Shown in pieces: positions 8,326 to 16,856 of a stretch of 64,000 nt of DNA. Position 1 is the stretch's first letter. Each line of letters opens with the position of its first letter. The stretch is from JBPOFM01 sp051252455. GTDB taxonomy: Bacteria; Bacteroidota; Bacteroidia; Flavobacteriales; Flavobacteriaceae. Under the pieces are notes generated by a model. The model was not told the origin of the DNA and ran no database searches. It saw only the letters and a program-made list of their open reading frames with translations. The stretch covers positions 1 through 64,000 of the forward strand of contig JBPOFM010000009.1 in the NCBI GenBank assembly GCA_051252455.1, read 5' to 3'. Both the position numbers and the translations under genes were made by a program.

Positions 8326-9027
8326 TCATTTTTTAACGACGCTCTTATTTAGCTTCTCTTGTTTTAAAACTTTATCACCTTGACGGTAGTAATAGTAATC
8401 TTCATTGTCTTCAAAATCATTATAATTTGTGCCATAGCTGGAACCATAACCTTGCCCCGTATTATAGTTGCTATTGTTATAGTTGACGACTCCAGAACTA
8501 TTGATGATTTCTCCCCAACTGTTATAAGTGATTCGCAACCCACCAACTTGAGTTAAAAGTCCACCTCTGTTATAGTTCATGTAAACGGTTCCTACACGTT
8601 TCACTTTTCCGTCTCTGTCATAATTGATGAAAACATTTCCGATACGTCTTACTTTACCATCAAAATCATGTTGGATTAAGACGCCACCACCTATAGGTGT
8701 ATTATAATTGCTTCTTCTGACAGTGCCAGGAGCACCTTGAGTGGTGTTCACAGAACTTCTTCTAGCGTTCGTGTTTCTATAATAATAGGAATCGTTATAC
8801 GACTCATTCAAATTGCCTAACGAGTTACCCAGATTTGAATTGAAATCGAAGCTTCCGTCAGGAAAGATTAAAAATTCAACACCTCGCTCTATGAACGTAA
8901 TCGGTTCAGCATACCGATAGCGTGCTGTATTTATTAAATCTTCACCTTGGTTTACAGCGGTTGCTGTGGTCGTTGCAGATGTTAATCCTATTAACACCAT
9001 TGCAGAAAAAAGTAATTTTGTCTTCAT
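8326..9027 (-). CDS. Secreted protein with short Gly/Tyr/Asn repeats
   Basis: A 233-residue exported protein. The N terminus MKTKLLFSAMVLIGLTSATT is a signal peptide, cleaved probably after ATA or TAV. Residues about 110-190 hold four degenerate units of about 20 residues with the pattern hydrophobic-x-Y-D/N-x-x-G-K-V-x-R-V-G, resembling small beta-hairpin repeats. An Asn/Tyr/Gly-rich linker and a basic tail follow. I cannot assign a function; an envelope or surface role is inferred. Single-gene unit, transcribed leftwards. Confidence 0.75.
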   Translation of the reverse strand: MKTKLLFSAMVLIGLTSATTTATAVNQGEDLINTARYRYAEPITFIERGVEFLIFPDGSFDFNSNLGNSLGNLNESYNDSYYYRNTNARRSSVNTTQGAPGTVRRSNYNTPIGGGVLIQHDFDGKVRRIGNVFINYDRDGKVKRVGTVYMNYNRGGLLTQVGGLRITYNSWGEIINSSGVVNYNNSNYNTGQGYGSSYGTNYNDFEDNEDYYYYRQGDKVLKQEKLNKSVVKK

Positions 9028-9297
9028 AATAAAGGGATTTAAGATTTTGCCTACTCTTTTTTCATCTCTGAATGCTTTTCGGCTTACGCTATACTACTTG
9101 AGATATTCAATTTGCGTGCCAAAAATGTTAAGATGTTTGTTGTGAAGGTGTTGAGTTGGATGGTTTAGAGGTTTGGGAGTTTAGAAGGGGACTTTGAAAG
9201 TACAGATCAAAAAAATATTCATGTATTTGTGCCAACAAACCTTGGATGAATTTTGTTACTTTTATGTCGAATAACCATCAACCACCAACTTATAGCA

Positions 9298-10368
9298 ATG
9301 CCAAAACCGACCCTAACGTGTAAAAATTGCAATCAATTTTTTGAGGCACAGTATCCATATTGTCCGTATTGCGGACAACAGGCAGAGGACAAATTGACCA
9401 TTGGCGTATTATTTGCGAACACCATTAGCAATTATTTTACGTTTGATGCTCGTTTCTTTAAAAGTTTTATTCCTTTAATGATCAAACCGGGCTATTTGCC
9501 GAAGAAATTTGTTCAGGGAAAGCGCTTATTATTTATACATCCAGCCCAATTATACCTGTTTATTTCGGTGGTGTTTTTCTTTTTGTTCAGTTTCATTTCC
9601 AGAGAACAAGCACAGAGCATTGATAGCGCTCTTAAAACTGATATTGAAAACAGCAAAGCGATCAAAGATTCAGTTCATCAGAGGATAGAAGACTCCCTTG
9701 CTATGGAGCGATTTATGAAACCATTACGAAACAACCAAAAGAAATATGGTATCAATGATGAAGATCTTAGGGTGCTGGATTCCGTTGTGGATTCTGGAAA
9801 CTCCAATAATATCAACATATTTAATGTTCATTTTAAGGAAGTTGAGATTGATTCCATGGTAGAGGCTGGCGCTTCGGATCAAGCCATCTATAAAAAGATG
9901 GGCATGAAATCATCTGATGGCTTCTGGAAAAAACGCATCTATCGACAGGTTTTGAAATTTATAAAAAGTAAAAGTGGCGGTTCGGTATTACAAGCTTTTT
10001 ACGATAGCATACCTATTGCCATGTTTATTTTATTACCAATATTTGCATTACTGCTGAAACTTTTCTATATGGACAAAGGTCGATTTGCCCATCATTTAGT
10101 ATTTAGTTTCTACTTCTTTTCGTTTTTGTTTACCGTTTTTGCGGTGCTCGTTGGAGCGAGTTTAATGTGGGAAAATCTTTCTTGGTGGTACATCATTTTA
10201 ATCATGCTGTCAACCTATTTTTACTTCTTTTTGGCAGTCAGACACTTTTATGAACAAGGTTATATTTTGAGCTTTATTAAGAGTAGCGTTATCACTTTCT
10301 TGTTTTTGTCTTTGGTCATACCTTTTTCTACCACTATTATGGTATTCATTGCCTTCTTGTTTTATTGA
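9298..10368 (+). CDS. DUF3667-family zinc-ribbon membrane protein
   Basis: A 356-residue protein. The N terminus carries a zinc ribbon (CKNC at about residue 8 and CPYCG at about residue 22). A helix at about residues 80-100 is followed by a soluble, charged middle section (about 105-225), and then four hydrophobic helices to the C terminus. This arrangement matches DUF3667 proteins of Bacteroidota, whose function is unknown. ATG 9298 (MPKPTLTC) is preferred; the frame could extend to a TTG at 9253, which would put an odd leader before the ribbon. It converges on the uvrA-like gene. Confidence 0.8.
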   Translation: MPKPTLTCKNCNQFFEAQYPYCPYCGQQAEDKLTIGVLFANTISNYFTFDARFFKSFIPLMIKPGYLPKKFVQGKRLLFIHPAQLYLFISVVFFFLFSFISREQAQSIDSALKTDIENSKAIKDSVHQRIEDSLAMERFMKPLRNNQKKYGINDEDLRVLDSVVDSGNSNNINIFNVHFKEVEIDSMVEAGASDQAIYKKMGMKSSDGFWKKRIYRQVLKFIKSKSGGSVLQAFYDSIPIAMFILLPIFALLLKLFYMDKGRFAHHLVFSFYFFSFLFTVFAVLVGASLMWENLSWWYIILIMLSTYFYFFLAVRHFYEQGYILSFIKSSVITFLFLSLVIPFSTTIMVFIAFLFY

Positions 10369-10425
10369 TTGAATCAAGGGCAGGGAACAACACATGAAAG
10401 TGAAATAACTGTGAGCTTATATTGG

Positions 10426-13224
10426 TTAGATTTTATCCTTTAAATAGGTCCCAGTGATCGATTTTTTATCCTTGACCAATTCCTCTGGCGTACCTTGAGA
10501 AATTAGCTTTCCACCGCGCTCGCCGCCTTCAGGTCCTAAATCGATAATGTAATCGGCACATTTGATTAATTCGAGATTGTGCTCGATGACAATGATCGAA
10601 TGACCTTGCTCAATCAATGCTTGAAATGAAGTCAGCAACTTTTGTATATCGTGAAAATGTAAACCAGTTGTTGGTTCGTCAAAGATGAATAAGGCATTGT
10701 CACTTTTGGAACCTTTTCCGAGAAATGTTGCCAACTTAATACGTTGTGCTTCCCCACCAGAAAGTGTAGAAGAACTTTGACCTAAAGTCACATAACCCAA
10801 GCCAACATCTTGAAGTGGTTGTAATTTTGTTTTAATTTTATATTGATTATGTGTGTCAAAAAAAGCAACAGCGTCGTCAATCGTCATGCTCAACACATCG
10901 TCAATGTTTTTATCTTCAAACGTAACTTCCAAGACTTCTTTTTTAAAGCGTTTGCCATTGCAGGTTTCACATACCAAATGTACGTCTGCCATAAACTGCA
11001 TCTCAATGGTCACTTCGCCATCACCTTTGCAAGTCTCACAGCGTCCACCATCGACATTGAAAGAGAAATGTTTTGCCTGATAGTTTCTGATTTTACTCAA
11101 TTTCTGACCCGCAAACAAAGCTCTGATATCATCATAGGCTTTGATATACGTCACAGGATTGGACCGTGAAGACCGACCGATTGGATTCTGGTCCACAAAC
11201 TCCACATGTTGGATGTTTTTGTAATTACCTTTGATCTCCGTAAACTGACCCGCTTTATCTCCAAAACCGGATAGATGTTTTTGAATCGTCGGATATAAAA
11301 TCTTTTTGACCAAAGTACTTTTTCCGCTACCAGATACACCAGTCACCACCGTAAGCATTTCCAGCGGGAAAGTGACGTCAATATTCTGAAGATTATGTTC
11401 GCGAGCACCTATAATTTCTATCTGATATTTGGATTTCCGACGCTTTTTAGGAACTTCAATTTCCATGTCGCCATTCAAATATTTGGCCGTTAAGGAATCT
11501 GATTTTAGGATATCATCATAAGTTCCGTGCGCAACTATTTCACCACCATAAGTTCCAGCTTCAGGACCAATATCAATGATTTCGTCGGCAGATTTCATGA
11601 TGTCTTCATCATGTTCCACTACGATGACCGTGTTTCCTAAATCTCTCAAGGCCTTTAAAACCACGATCAATTTTTCAGTGTCTTTTGGATGCAAGCCAAT
11701 ACTAGGCTCATCTAAAATATACATCGAACCCACCAAACTGCTTCCCAAAGAAGTTGCCAAGTTGATACGCTGACTTTCGCCACCAGATAAAGTGTTCGAT
11801 TTTCTATTTAATGTTAAATAATCCAAACCAACGTTTGAAAGAAAGCTCAATCGATTGGTGATTTCTTTCAACAAACGTTCAGCAATTTTGGTATCATGAT
11901 CGTTCAATTCCAATTGCTTAAAGAAACTTGTCAACTTGTCTAAAGGCATTCCAACCAAATCTGTAATGGTCACGTTTGCTATTTTTACATAATTAGCTTC
12001 AGGGCGTAAACGTTTGCCGTGACATTTGCTACACTTGGTTTTGCCTCTATAGCGAGACAGCATCACACGATTTTGAATTTTGTAAGCTTTAGATTCTAAT
12101 TCTGCGAAAAATTCATTCAAGCCTGTAAAATGTTTGTTGCCTTCCCAAATCAATTGTTTTTGAGCCTCTGATAACTGAAAAAAAGGTTTATGAATCGGGA
12201 AATCAAACTTATGGGAATTATTGACCAATTGATCACGGTACCAACTCATGCTATCGCCACGCCAAGAAAAAATGGCGTTTTCATAAATTGATAAAGCTGT
12301 ATTGGGAATCACCAAGTCTTCATCAATCCCAATCACATCGCCGTAACCTTCACATTTTGGACAGGCTCCATAAGGATTGTTGAAGCTGAACAAATGCACA
12401 TTTGGTTCCATAAAGGTCATGCCATCCAGTTCAAAACGGTTGTTGAAGACGGTTTGTTTATTGTCTGACAAAGATTCAATGATTGTTGTGCCTTTACCTT
12501 CAAAAAACGAGGTTTCGATAGCATCAGCCAAACGGTTATAGAAATCTTCTTCATGTTTGACCACAATTCTATCTACAACTAAAAAGACATCTTTTTTGAT
12601 TGTTTTCTCCAAGGCATCTTCAATTCGAAGCACTTCATTTTTATACTGAACCCTCGCATAACCTTGTTGTTGCAAGACTTTCAGTTTATCATCCATTGTT
12701 CGACCTTCTTCCAATATAATAGGGGCCAGGAGGAGCAATTTTTCTTTCTCTTCAAAAGATTTTACGAGATTCAATACATCAGCGGTCGTATGCTTTTTAA
12801 CCAAATTTCCAGAGATTGGTGAATAGGTTTTTCCAATTCTGGCGAACAATAATTTTAAATAATCATAAATTTCCGTAGAAGTTCCTACGGTTGAACGCGG
12901 ATTGGTTGAATTAACTTTCTGTTCAATCGCAATTGCAGGCGCAATTCCTTTGATATAATCAACTTTGGGTTTGTTGAGTCGACCCAAAAACTGGCGTGCG
13001 TAACTTGACAGACTTTCAACATACCGTCTTTGGCCTTCAGCATATAACGTGTCAAACGCTAGACTTGACTTGCCAGAACCAGATAAGCCAGTAATCACGA
13101 CCAATTTATTCCGTGGAATGACCACGTCCATATTTTTTAGGTTGTGAAGATTAGCACCTTTGATGATGATATTTTGTTTTGGATTGACTTCGGAAAGCTT
13201 GCTATACATAGAATTTTGACTCAT
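10426..13224 (-). CDS. uvrA: Excinuclease ABC subunit A, paralogue
   Basis: A 932-residue UvrA. Two ABC ATPase halves are visible: Walker A GLSGSGKSS (about residue 45) with signature LSGGESQRINLA (about 480), and Walker A GVSGSGKST (about 630) with signature LSGGEAQRIKLA (about 830). Cys pairs of the zinc modules are intact (CPKCEGYGD, CSKCHGKR, CETCKGDG, CETCNGKR). UvrA dimers scan DNA for bulky lesions and load UvrB. A second full-length uvrA lies at 24723-27560; this copy is the more divergent, so it could be a specialised or lesion-restricted version. A TATCTTTG promoter element lies just upstream (13232-13239). Confidence 0.93.
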   Translation of the reverse strand: MSQNSMYSKLSEVNPKQNIIIKGANLHNLKNMDVVIPRNKLVVITGLSGSGKSSLAFDTLYAEGQRRYVESLSSYARQFLGRLNKPKVDYIKGIAPAIAIEQKVNSTNPRSTVGTSTEIYDYLKLLFARIGKTYSPISGNLVKKHTTADVLNLVKSFEEKEKLLLLAPIILEEGRTMDDKLKVLQQQGYARVQYKNEVLRIEDALEKTIKKDVFLVVDRIVVKHEEDFYNRLADAIETSFFEGKGTTIIESLSDNKQTVFNNRFELDGMTFMEPNVHLFSFNNPYGACPKCEGYGDVIGIDEDLVIPNTALSIYENAIFSWRGDSMSWYRDQLVNNSHKFDFPIHKPFFQLSEAQKQLIWEGNKHFTGLNEFFAELESKAYKIQNRVMLSRYRGKTKCSKCHGKRLRPEANYVKIANVTITDLVGMPLDKLTSFFKQLELNDHDTKIAERLLKEITNRLSFLSNVGLDYLTLNRKSNTLSGGESQRINLATSLGSSLVGSMYILDEPSIGLHPKDTEKLIVVLKALRDLGNTVIVVEHDEDIMKSADEIIDIGPEAGTYGGEIVAHGTYDDILKSDSLTAKYLNGDMEIEVPKKRRKSKYQIEIIGAREHNLQNIDVTFPLEMLTVVTGVSGSGKSTLVKKILYPTIQKHLSGFGDKAGQFTEIKGNYKNIQHVEFVDQNPIGRSSRSNPVTYIKAYDDIRALFAGQKLSKIRNYQAKHFSFNVDGGRCETCKGDGEVTIEMQFMADVHLVCETCNGKRFKKEVLEVTFEDKNIDDVLSMTIDDAVAFFDTHNQYKIKTKLQPLQDVGLGYVTLGQSSSTLSGGEAQRIKLATFLGKGSKSDNALFIFDEPTTGLHFHDIQKLLTSFQALIEQGHSIIVIEHNLELIKCADYIIDLGPEGGERGGKLISQGTPEELVKDKKSITGTYLKDKI

Positions 13225-13231
13225 GAGTTTG

Positions 13232-13239
13232 CAAAGATA
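13232..13239 (-). promoter_or_regulatory. TAnnTTTG -7 element for uvrA paralogue
   Basis: On the reverse strand this reads TATCTTTG, an exact match to the Bacteroidota -7 consensus TAnnTTTG, eight bases before the ATG. The leader would be very short. Confidence 0.5.
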
Positions 13240-13304
13240 CGTTATCTATTTTAGCCTTGAAAACAAGTTATTGTGCAATAAAATGTTAAAGTTTAGGTCG
13301 AAAT

Positions 13305-13337
13305 TTTGTATTTTAGGAATGATTGTTGTTATATTTG
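13305..13337 (+). promoter_or_regulatory. Bacteroidota promoter for ECF sigma gene
   Basis: TTTG at 13305-13308 and TATATTTG at 13330-13337 are separated by 21 bases, within the usual 17-23 of the Bacteroidota primary-sigma promoter. The gene start at 13434 would leave a leader of about 90 bases. Confidence 0.55.
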
Positions 13338-13433
13338 AATCATAATCGATTAAACTACAGTTGCCTATATCATAAGATTACTTTTAAAATAAACCCAAGC
13401 ATAGAGCTATCTATGCACCTAAAAGTAATGATT

Positions 13434-14018
13434 ATGAGACACGAACTTATCACAGATGCTACTTTGGTCAGTAGTTACATCAAAGGCGACGAAAACGCGC
13501 TCTCCGTTTTAATTACCCGACACAAGCAAAAAATTTACAGCTTTATCTATTCGAAAGTGTACGATAGAGATATCACTGAAGATATTTTTCAGGATACCTT
13601 TATTAAAGTTATCAAGACGCTTAAACTTGGTAAATATAATGAGGAAGGTAAATTCTTGCCTTGGGTGATGCGTATTGCCCACAATCTTGTTATTGATCAC
13701 TTTAGAAGAAACAACCGTATGCCGAAATTTGATAATTCTGGCGAATTCAGTATCTTTTCAGTCTTAAGTGATTCTGCATTGGACGCCGAAAAAATGCTAA
13801 TTAAAGAACAAATTGAATGTGATTTGCGTCGGTTAATTGAAGAGCTTCCTGAAGATCAGAAAGATGTTTTGGTGATGCGAATGTATCAAGACATGAGCTT
13901 TAAAGAAATATCTGATAAAACAGGTGTTAGTATCAATACAGCGTTAGGACGTATGCGTTATGCGCTTATCAATTTGAGAAAAGTCATCGATCAAAAAAAT
14001 ATTATTTTAACAAATTAA
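13434..14018 (+). CDS. ECF-type RNA polymerase sigma factor
   Basis: A 194-residue sigma-70 family factor. Region 2 (about residues 20-90) includes EDIFQDTFIKVIK and the -10 recognition stretch WVMRIAHNLVIDHFRR; region 4 (about 135-185) ends in a helix-turn-helix FKEISDKTGVSINTALGRMR. The initiator is placed at ATG 13434 (MRHELITD); ATG 13428 would add two residues. There is no adjacent anti-sigma gene of the usual FecR or zinc-binding type, but a 48-residue gene follows at 14084. Confidence 0.93.
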   Translation: MRHELITDATLVSSYIKGDENALSVLITRHKQKIYSFIYSKVYDRDITEDIFQDTFIKVIKTLKLGKYNEEGKFLPWVMRIAHNLVIDHFRRNNRMPKFDNSGEFSIFSVLSDSALDAEKMLIKEQIECDLRRLIEELPEDQKDVLVMRMYQDMSFKEISDKTGVSINTALGRMRYALINLRKVIDQKNIILTN

Positions 14019-14083
14019 CAATATCATATAATAAATAAAGTTTTGTTACGTTATTAGAATTATAATCAAACTAAAATCGTAAA

Positions 14084-14230
14084 ATGGCAAAACTTTACTC
14101 TGAAAAAATCACGGAATCCCAAATCAATTTAAAACCAAAAGAAGAGACAGTGGATTTTCTTTTGAATTATTCTAAGGCTTTAAGTGTTATAAATTGTAAT
14201 AAAATGAAGTTTGAAGCGCTTCTAAACTAG
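14084..14230 (+). CDS. 48-residue protein behind the sigma factor
   Basis: A short frame from ATG 14084 to TAG 14228-14230. It starts MAKLYSEKITESQINLKP and ends MKFEALLN; it is soluble, charged, with a hydrophobic patch VDFLLNYSKALSVI that could form an amphipathic helix. It lies 65 bases after the sigma gene and directly before a strong terminator, which argues that it is a real, cotranscribed gene. A role in modulating the sigma factor is possible but is only inferred from position. Confidence 0.6.
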   Translation: MAKLYSEKITESQINLKPKEETVDFLLNYSKALSVINCNKMKFEALLN

Positions 14231-14236
14231 ACTTTG

Positions 14237-14272
14237 AAAGTCCCGATATTTAGCTCATCGGGACTTTTTTAT
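14237..14272 (+). terminator. Rho-independent terminator after sigma operon
   Basis: AAAGTCCCGAT pairs with ATCGGGACTTT, loop ATTTAGCTC, then a T-rich tract. It closes the sigma factor plus 48-residue gene unit. Confidence 0.85.
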
Positions 14273-14327
14273 TTTCACGAAAATAGGAATCTCATGATTC
14301 AGGCTCTAAATACGATTGTAGCTTGTT

Positions 14328-14981
14328 TTACTTCTTTCCGTAATATTCCTTCAACACAGAAGCTCTACCGATAGTTTTGGTGATTATATCCTTTTCCATG
14401 TCCCAACCTCTTGCAGGTGAATATTGCCTTCCATACCAAATTATTTGTAAATGCAAATCATTCCATACATCCTCTGGGAACAAACGTTTTGCATCTTTTT
14501 CTGTCTGAACTACATTTTTGCCATTCGTAAATCCCCATCGATACATCAAGCGGTGGATGTGAGTATCCACAGGAAATGCAGGAATACCAAAAGCTTGAGA
14601 CAGAACGACTGCAGCGGTTTTATGACCTACGGCGGGTAACTCTTCTAAATCTTCATAGGTCTGTGGCACTTGCCCATTGTGTTTATCGATCAATATGTGG
14701 GATAAACCATGAATACCTTTACTTTTCATTGGAGAGAGACCCACGGGCTTGATGATTTCCCGAATCTCCTCGATAGATAATTTGATCATATCATAAGGAT
14801 TATCAGCCTTTGCAAATAATAATGGTGTGATTTGATTGACGCGCACATCTGTGCTTTGCGCTGACATCAACACCGCGATTAGCAATGTATATGGATCCTT
14901 GTGTTCAAGTGGAACAGGTATGGTCGGATAGAGTTGATTTAACGTAGTTATAACAAAATCAACTTTTTCTTGTTTGGTCAT
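14328..14981 (-). CDS. nth: Endonuclease III, DNA glycosylase/AP lyase
   Basis: A 217-residue member of the HhH-GPD family. The helix-hairpin-helix ELPAVGHKTAAVVL (about residues 113-127) contains the catalytic Lys, and the catalytic Asp follows in FPVDTHIHRL (about residue 138). The C-terminal Cys cluster of the 4Fe-4S version is absent: the protein ends SPARGWDMEKDIITKTIGR without the four Cys. It is therefore a clusterless type, as in several Bacteroidota. It removes oxidised pyrimidines in base excision repair. Divergent from bcp, sharing a 35-base intergenic region. Confidence 0.92.
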   Translation of the reverse strand: MTKQEKVDFVITTLNQLYPTIPVPLEHKDPYTLLIAVLMSAQSTDVRVNQITPLLFAKADNPYDMIKLSIEEIREIIKPVGLSPMKSKGIHGLSHILIDKHNGQVPQTYEDLEELPAVGHKTAAVVLSQAFGIPAFPVDTHIHRLMYRWGFTNGKNVVQTEKDAKRLFPEDVWNDLHLQIIWYGRQYSPARGWDMEKDIITKTIGRASVLKEYYGKK

Positions 14982-15016
14982 AGTTGTATTTTTACTAAAA
15001 CCAAAATTAAGATATT

Positions 15017-15472
15017 ATGACGACATTAAAAGTAGGCGATAAGGCTCCAAATTTTTCACAGAAAGATGAAGCAGGACATACAATTTCTTTAAGTGATTAT
15101 ACAGGCAAAAAATTAGTGGTTTTCTTTTATCCAAAGGCGAATACACCCACTTGTACTACTGAAGCTTGTAATCTACGTGACAATTATAAGGAATTGACAG
15201 ATAAAGGGTATGCCATTTTAGGTGTAAGTGCCGATAGCGCCAAGAAGCAAAGTAACTTCAAAAATAAATTCGATTTTCCATATCCATTGTTAGCAGATGA
15301 AGACAAAAGCGTCATTAAAGCTTTCGGCGTTTGGGGTGAAAAGAAATTTATGGGACGTACGTTTGATGGCATTCATCGAGTGACTTTTGTAATTGATGAG
15401 AAAGGTGTCATTGAGAAAGTGATTGACGATGTGAAGGCTAAAAAACACACTGAACAGGTGTTGGATTCATAA
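15017..15472 (+). CDS. bcp: Thioredoxin-dependent peroxiredoxin, BCP/PrxQ type
   Basis: A 151-residue peroxiredoxin. The active site FFYPKANTPTCTTEACNLRDN holds the peroxidatic Cys (about residue 46), with the resolving Cys five residues later (about 51), the PrxQ/BCP alpha2-type arrangement. It reduces hydroperoxides with electrons from thioredoxin in the cytoplasm. The length is normal. It is divergent from nth, so two genes for oxidative damage share one short control region, and it is closed by a terminator at 15507-15536. Confidence 0.93.
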   Translation: MTTLKVGDKAPNFSQKDEAGHTISLSDYTGKKLVVFFYPKANTPTCTTEACNLRDNYKELTDKGYAILGVSADSAKKQSNFKNKFDFPYPLLADEDKSVIKAFGVWGEKKFMGRTFDGIHRVTFVIDEKGVIEKVIDDVKAKKHTEQVLDS

Positions 15473-15506
15473 TTAATGGGATAAAATCATCTCAATCCTA
15501 TAAAAA

Positions 15507-15536
15507 AAGCCAAAGATGTGAGTTTCTTTGGCTTTG
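15507..15536. terminator. Terminator after bcp
   Basis: AAAGCCAAAGA pairs with TCTTTGGCTTT around TGTGAGTT. It lies between bcp and the convergent lipoprotein gene and may serve both. Confidence 0.7.
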
Positions 15537-15590
15537 TTAGTCAATAAAATAGAGGTCATTCCATTAAAACTTAACAGTAATTGGGTTTTT

Positions 15591-16265
15591 TTACAATTGT
15601 GGTATGACCTTGAAATAGCCATCGGTAATGTTAATCACATCATCGCTATTTTCACCATTATATAATTTTACTGCAAATTCGCCCTCAACTATTTGAGCGC
15701 TGCCTACCTGAACATCCAAAATGTATGAATTACTTGGAGTCGTGGAAGTCACATTAAAATAACTCCCTGTTTGGTCACCATAGGAATTATAGAAAGGACC
15801 TTCTGAAGCGTTTGCACTAAATTGCATACCAATTTGTCCTGTTGGACCGTAGGCATCTTCGCCGTCTGCAGAAAATTCATAATCTCCCATTGGAAATCTA
15901 TCGTTAAAAACTTCAGATTGATTGTGATCTTCTTGTTCTGTACATAAAAAGAAACGCACAAATTCGATACCCATTGATGGTCTGCTGTCGTCGTCAAAAT
16001 TAGGATGCACACCAGAAAAATAGTTTACTCCTCCCGTATCCGGATAATAGGCACAGGTCACTGTTGAGGCTCCAGAATGAACTAAAGTGTAATCTAATTC
16101 CGTAGCATCAGCAAGCTGGCCATATACAAACGCCTCGCCATTGATTTTGCCAGATATGACATACAGATAATCTCCCAAAGGTAATTCTTGTGAAGGGTTG
16201 TTGTCATCACTACTGTCGCAAGCAACTACTAACAAAACTAATAGAACTGTGTAAATTTTTTTCAT
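15591..16265 (-). CDS. Lipoprotein, unknown function
   Basis: A 224-residue protein with a lipoprotein signal: a short hydrophobic run ending VVACDSSDDN, with the lipidated Cys at about residue 16, followed by an Asp/Ser linker. The mature part is beta-rich with acidic and aromatic residues and no catalytic motif I can name. ATG 16265 (MKKIYTV) is preferred; ATG 16274 would add three residues. It is probably anchored in the outer membrane, facing the periplasm or outside. Unrecognised beyond that. Confidence 0.75.
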   Translation of the reverse strand: MKKIYTVLLVLLVVACDSSDDNNPSQELPLGDYLYVISGKINGEAFVYGQLADATELDYTLVHSGASTVTCAYYPDTGGVNYFSGVHPNFDDDSRPSMGIEFVRFFLCTEQEDHNQSEVFNDRFPMGDYEFSADGEDAYGPTGQIGMQFSANASEGPFYNSYGDQTGSYFNVTSTTPSNSYILDVQVGSAQIVEGEFAVKLYNGENSDDVINITDGYFKVIPQL

Positions 16266-16380
16266 GTACTTCATTATTAATAATTTTGGTTAATTTATTT
16301 TGTCCGCAAAATAGTACTTTTCCAAATAAACAATGAGCATTTGAACAAAATTTTAAAGCATTTACTTTAATGAAGTTTCC

Positions 16381-16761
16381 TTAGCGTTTTCTCATACCAT
16401 CCAAAGAGAATTTCCCCGCACCAGCCAAGAAAATTACCAAGAAGGTAATTAAGTATAAAAGAGCTTTTTCTTTGGTGCCTAAATCATCTTCTGCATGTAC
16501 AATAAACGCTGCCACCATCATGGTAATAAAGGCAGGTATGGCAAACCATTTAGTCTTATAGCCAACGATTAAAAATATTGGCGCAACCACTTCACCGATT
16601 AAAGCCAAAATTAAAGATACTGTTGGGCCAAGTCCTATAGGATCTCCAAAAGTTGATGGATCGGAAAGCATTTGTAGTTTTGGAATGCCATGAGTTAACA
16701 TGAGAACACCAAAGCCTACTCTTAATAATAATAAAGCTAAATCGGTATGATTTTTTGTCAT
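16381..16761 (-). CDS. DoxX-family membrane protein
   Basis: A 126-residue protein with four membrane helices. The first helix has the family pattern LLLLRVGFGVLMLTHGIPKL, and later helices include LIGEVVAPIFLIVG and LLYLITFLVIFLAGAGKFSLD. DoxX-like proteins are linked to respiratory or redox membrane complexes, but the exact role is unknown. It stands alone between a lipoprotein gene and the E1 dehydrogenase gene. Confidence 0.88.
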   Translation of the reverse strand: MTKNHTDLALLLLRVGFGVLMLTHGIPKLQMLSDPSTFGDPIGLGPTVSLILALIGEVVAPIFLIVGYKTKWFAIPAFITMMVAAFIVHAEDDLGTKEKALLYLITFLVIFLAGAGKFSLDGMRKR

Positions 16762-16805
16762 TTTAAATAGTTTTAAAGGTTGGTTTATTTAAAAATAAAT
16801 ATAAA

Positions 16806-16840
16806 CAAAAAACCTTTCATCTATTATGAAAGGTTTTGAT
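16806..16840 (-). terminator. Terminator after dehydrogenase E1 gene
   Basis: AAACCTTTCAT pairs with ATGAAAGGTTT around CTATT. On the reverse strand the stem is followed by a T run, so it fits termination of the gene ending at 16857. Confidence 0.75.
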
Positions 16841-16856
16841 ATCTGAATATTATTTA

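Noticed and set aside
13434..14230. Classical anti-sigma gene after the ECF sigma factor
   Set aside because: The following 48-residue frame has no membrane helix, no zinc motif and no FecR domain, so no such assignment is made.
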